NCBI GenBank assembly: GCA_035299585.1
Contig: DATGWF010000045.1
Span: forward strand, 1-6,802
Length of the DNA stretch: 6,802 bases
Direction: 5' to 3'
From: DATGWF01 sp035299585
GTDB taxonomy: Bacteria; Actinomycetota; Actinomycetes; Actinomycetales; Microbacteriaceae
The position numbers were made by a program, and so were the translations under genes. Below, piece by piece: positions 5,783-6,802 of this stretch (positions within the stretch are counted from its first letter, which is position 1; each line of letters starts with the position of its first letter). Below the pieces are notes generated by a model. That model ran no database searches. It was not told the origin of the DNA and worked only from the letters and a program-made list of their open reading frames with translations.

Positions 5783-6802
5783 ATGGTCACCCCGACCCCG
5801 CAGGACAAGTTCTCGTTCGGTCTTTGGACAATCGGCTACAACGGCGCCGATCCTTTCGGTGGCCCCACTCGCGCCAACCTCGACGCGGTGCGCGCGGTCG
5901 AGAAGCTCGCCGAAATCGGCGCCTACGGCATCACCTTCCATGACGACGACCTGTTCGCCTTCGGTTCCAGTGACGCTGAACGCCAGAAGCAGATTGACCG
6001 GCTCAAGGACGCCCTCGCCGCCACCGGACTCATCGTCCCGATGGTCACGACCAACCTCTTCTCCGCTCCGGTCTTCAAGGACGGCGCCTTCACCTCGAAC
6101 GACCGCGCAGTCCGTCGTTTCGCGCTACGGAAGGTGCTTCGCAACATCGACCTCGCCGCCGAAATGGGCGCCAAGACCTTCGTCATGTGGGGCGGACGCG
6201 AAGGCGCCGAATACGACTCGGCCAAGGACATCCGCGTCGCCCTCGAGCGCTACCGCGAGGGCGTCAACCTGCTCGGCCAGTACGTCACCGACAAGGGCTA
6301 CGACATCCGCTTCGCCATCGAGCCCAAGCCGAACGAGCCGCGCGGTGACATCCTGCTGCCCACGGTCGGCCACGCACTCGCCTTCATCAACTCGCTCGAG
6401 CGCCCCGAACTCGTCGGCCTGAACCCTGAGGTCGGCCACGAGCAAATGGCCGGCCTGAACTTCACCGCGGGCATTGCCCAGGCGCTGTATCACGGCAAGC
6501 TGTACCACATCGACCTCAACGGCCAGCGCGGCATCAAGTACGACCAGGACCTCGTCTTCGGTCACGGCGACCTGCACAGCGCGTTCGCCCTCGTCGATCT
6601 GCTCGAGTTCGGCGGCCCGAACGGCGGTCGCGCCTACGACGGCCCGCGTCACTTCGACTACAAGCCCAGCCGCACCGAAGACGACCACGGCGTGTGGGAG
6701 TCGGCCAAGGCGAACATGCGCATGTATCTCCTGCTCAAGGAACGCGCCGCCGCCTTCCGTGCCGACCCCGAGGTGCAAGAGGCGCTCGCGGCCGCGCGCG
6801 TG
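5783..6802 (+). CDS. xylA: Xylose isomerase (C-terminus beyond the window)
   Basis: 340 codons are open to the window end; class I xylose isomerases of Actinobacteria are about 390 residues, so roughly 50 are missing. The enzyme converts D-xylose to D-xylulose in the cytoplasm, using two divalent metals. Active-site residues are all visible: His53 in TFHDDDL, Phe93 in TNLF, Trp136 in VMWGGREG, Glu180 and Lys182 in AIEPKP, Glu216 and His219 in NPEVGHEQMAG, Asp244 in HIDLNGQ, Asp254 and Asp256 in KYDQDL, and Asp292 in RHFDYK. The start near MVTPTPQDKFSFGLWT, without an N-terminal extension, marks the short class I type (Streptomyces/Arthrobacter-like) rather than the longer class II of E. coli and Bacillus. 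The strong AAGGAGG and short distance to the operator at 5749-5763 suggest repressor-controlled, high expression. Xylulokinase is not in the window and may follow. Confidence 0.97.
   Translation, partial: MVTPTPQDKFSFGLWTIGYNGADPFGGPTRANLDAVRAVEKLAEIGAYGITFHDDDLFAFGSSDAERQKQIDRLKDALAATGLIVPMVTTNLFSAPVFKDGAFTSNDRAVRRFALRKVLRNIDLAAEMGAKTFVMWGGREGAEYDSAKDIRVALERYREGVNLLGQYVTDKGYDIRFAIEPKPNEPRGDILLPTVGHALAFINSLERPELVGLNPEVGHEQMAGLNFTAGIAQALYHGKLYHIDLNGQRGIKYDQDLVFGHGDLHSAFALVDLLEFGGPNGGRAYDGPRHFDYKPSRTEDDHGVWESAKANMRMYLLLKERAAAFRADPEVQEALAAARV

Noticed and set aside
6125..6778. Minus-strand open frame of 217 residues opposite xylA
   Set aside because: It is an antisense shadow of xylA, whose active-site residues are complete in the plus frame.
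1..6802. Search for tRNA/rRNA genes, insertion sequences, CRISPR arrays, phage or defence genes
   Set aside because: Nothing of this kind was seen. All sizeable stretches are covered by recognisable sugar-utilisation genes, and the longest gene-free stretch is the 196-bp region at 319-514.

Overview
The window is a D-xylose uptake and entry-metabolism locus of a high-GC Gram-positive bacterium (Actinomycetota, probably a Micrococcales/Microbacteriaceae-type organism). This rests on the G/C-biased third codon positions, the GTG and TTG starts, the single-domain xylose-family ATPase, the short class I xylose isomerase and the ROK-type regulators. The lineage below phylum is inferred from overall character, not from a marker gene.

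Layout: positions 1-318 (minus) hold the N-terminal 106 codons of a first ROK-family regulator, cut by the window edge. Positions 319-514 are a divergent control region with a perfect 6-3-6 palindrome and a leader hairpin that covers the ribosome binding site of the next gene. Positions 515-3637 (plus) are a three-gene ABC importer operon: a lipoprotein xylose-binding protein (xylF-like), a single-domain ATPase (xylG-like) and a permease (xylH-like). A long hairpin lies between the first two genes and an ATGA overlap joins the last two. A hairpin terminator at 3652-3681 separates the importer from a convergent two-gene operon. That operon (minus, 5728 to 3684) holds a complete ROK regulator followed, through another ATGA overlap, by an aldose 1-epimerase. 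A 54-bp divergent spacer with a second palindrome (5749-5763) then leads to xylose isomerase xylA (plus, 5783 to the window end, about 50 residues missing).

How it works together: XylF captures xylose outside the cell and XylGH imports it using ATP. The epimerase would equilibrate the alpha and beta anomers, and XylA isomerises xylose to xylulose. The kinase xylB is not in the window. The two palindromes share the pattern GTTG-N7-CAAC and an AATAA flank, and the two ROK proteins share an almost identical DNA-recognition helix (GLNRSTI). Transport and metabolism are therefore probably one regulon, possibly with cross-talk between the paralogues.

No mobile element, CRISPR array, RNA gene or clearly novel system is visible. 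The unusual points are regulatory: the shared operators, the SD-covering hairpin with a TTG start, the 17-bp intercistronic hairpin, loss of the zinc knuckle in the complete ROK protein, and a possible leaderless start for the partial one.
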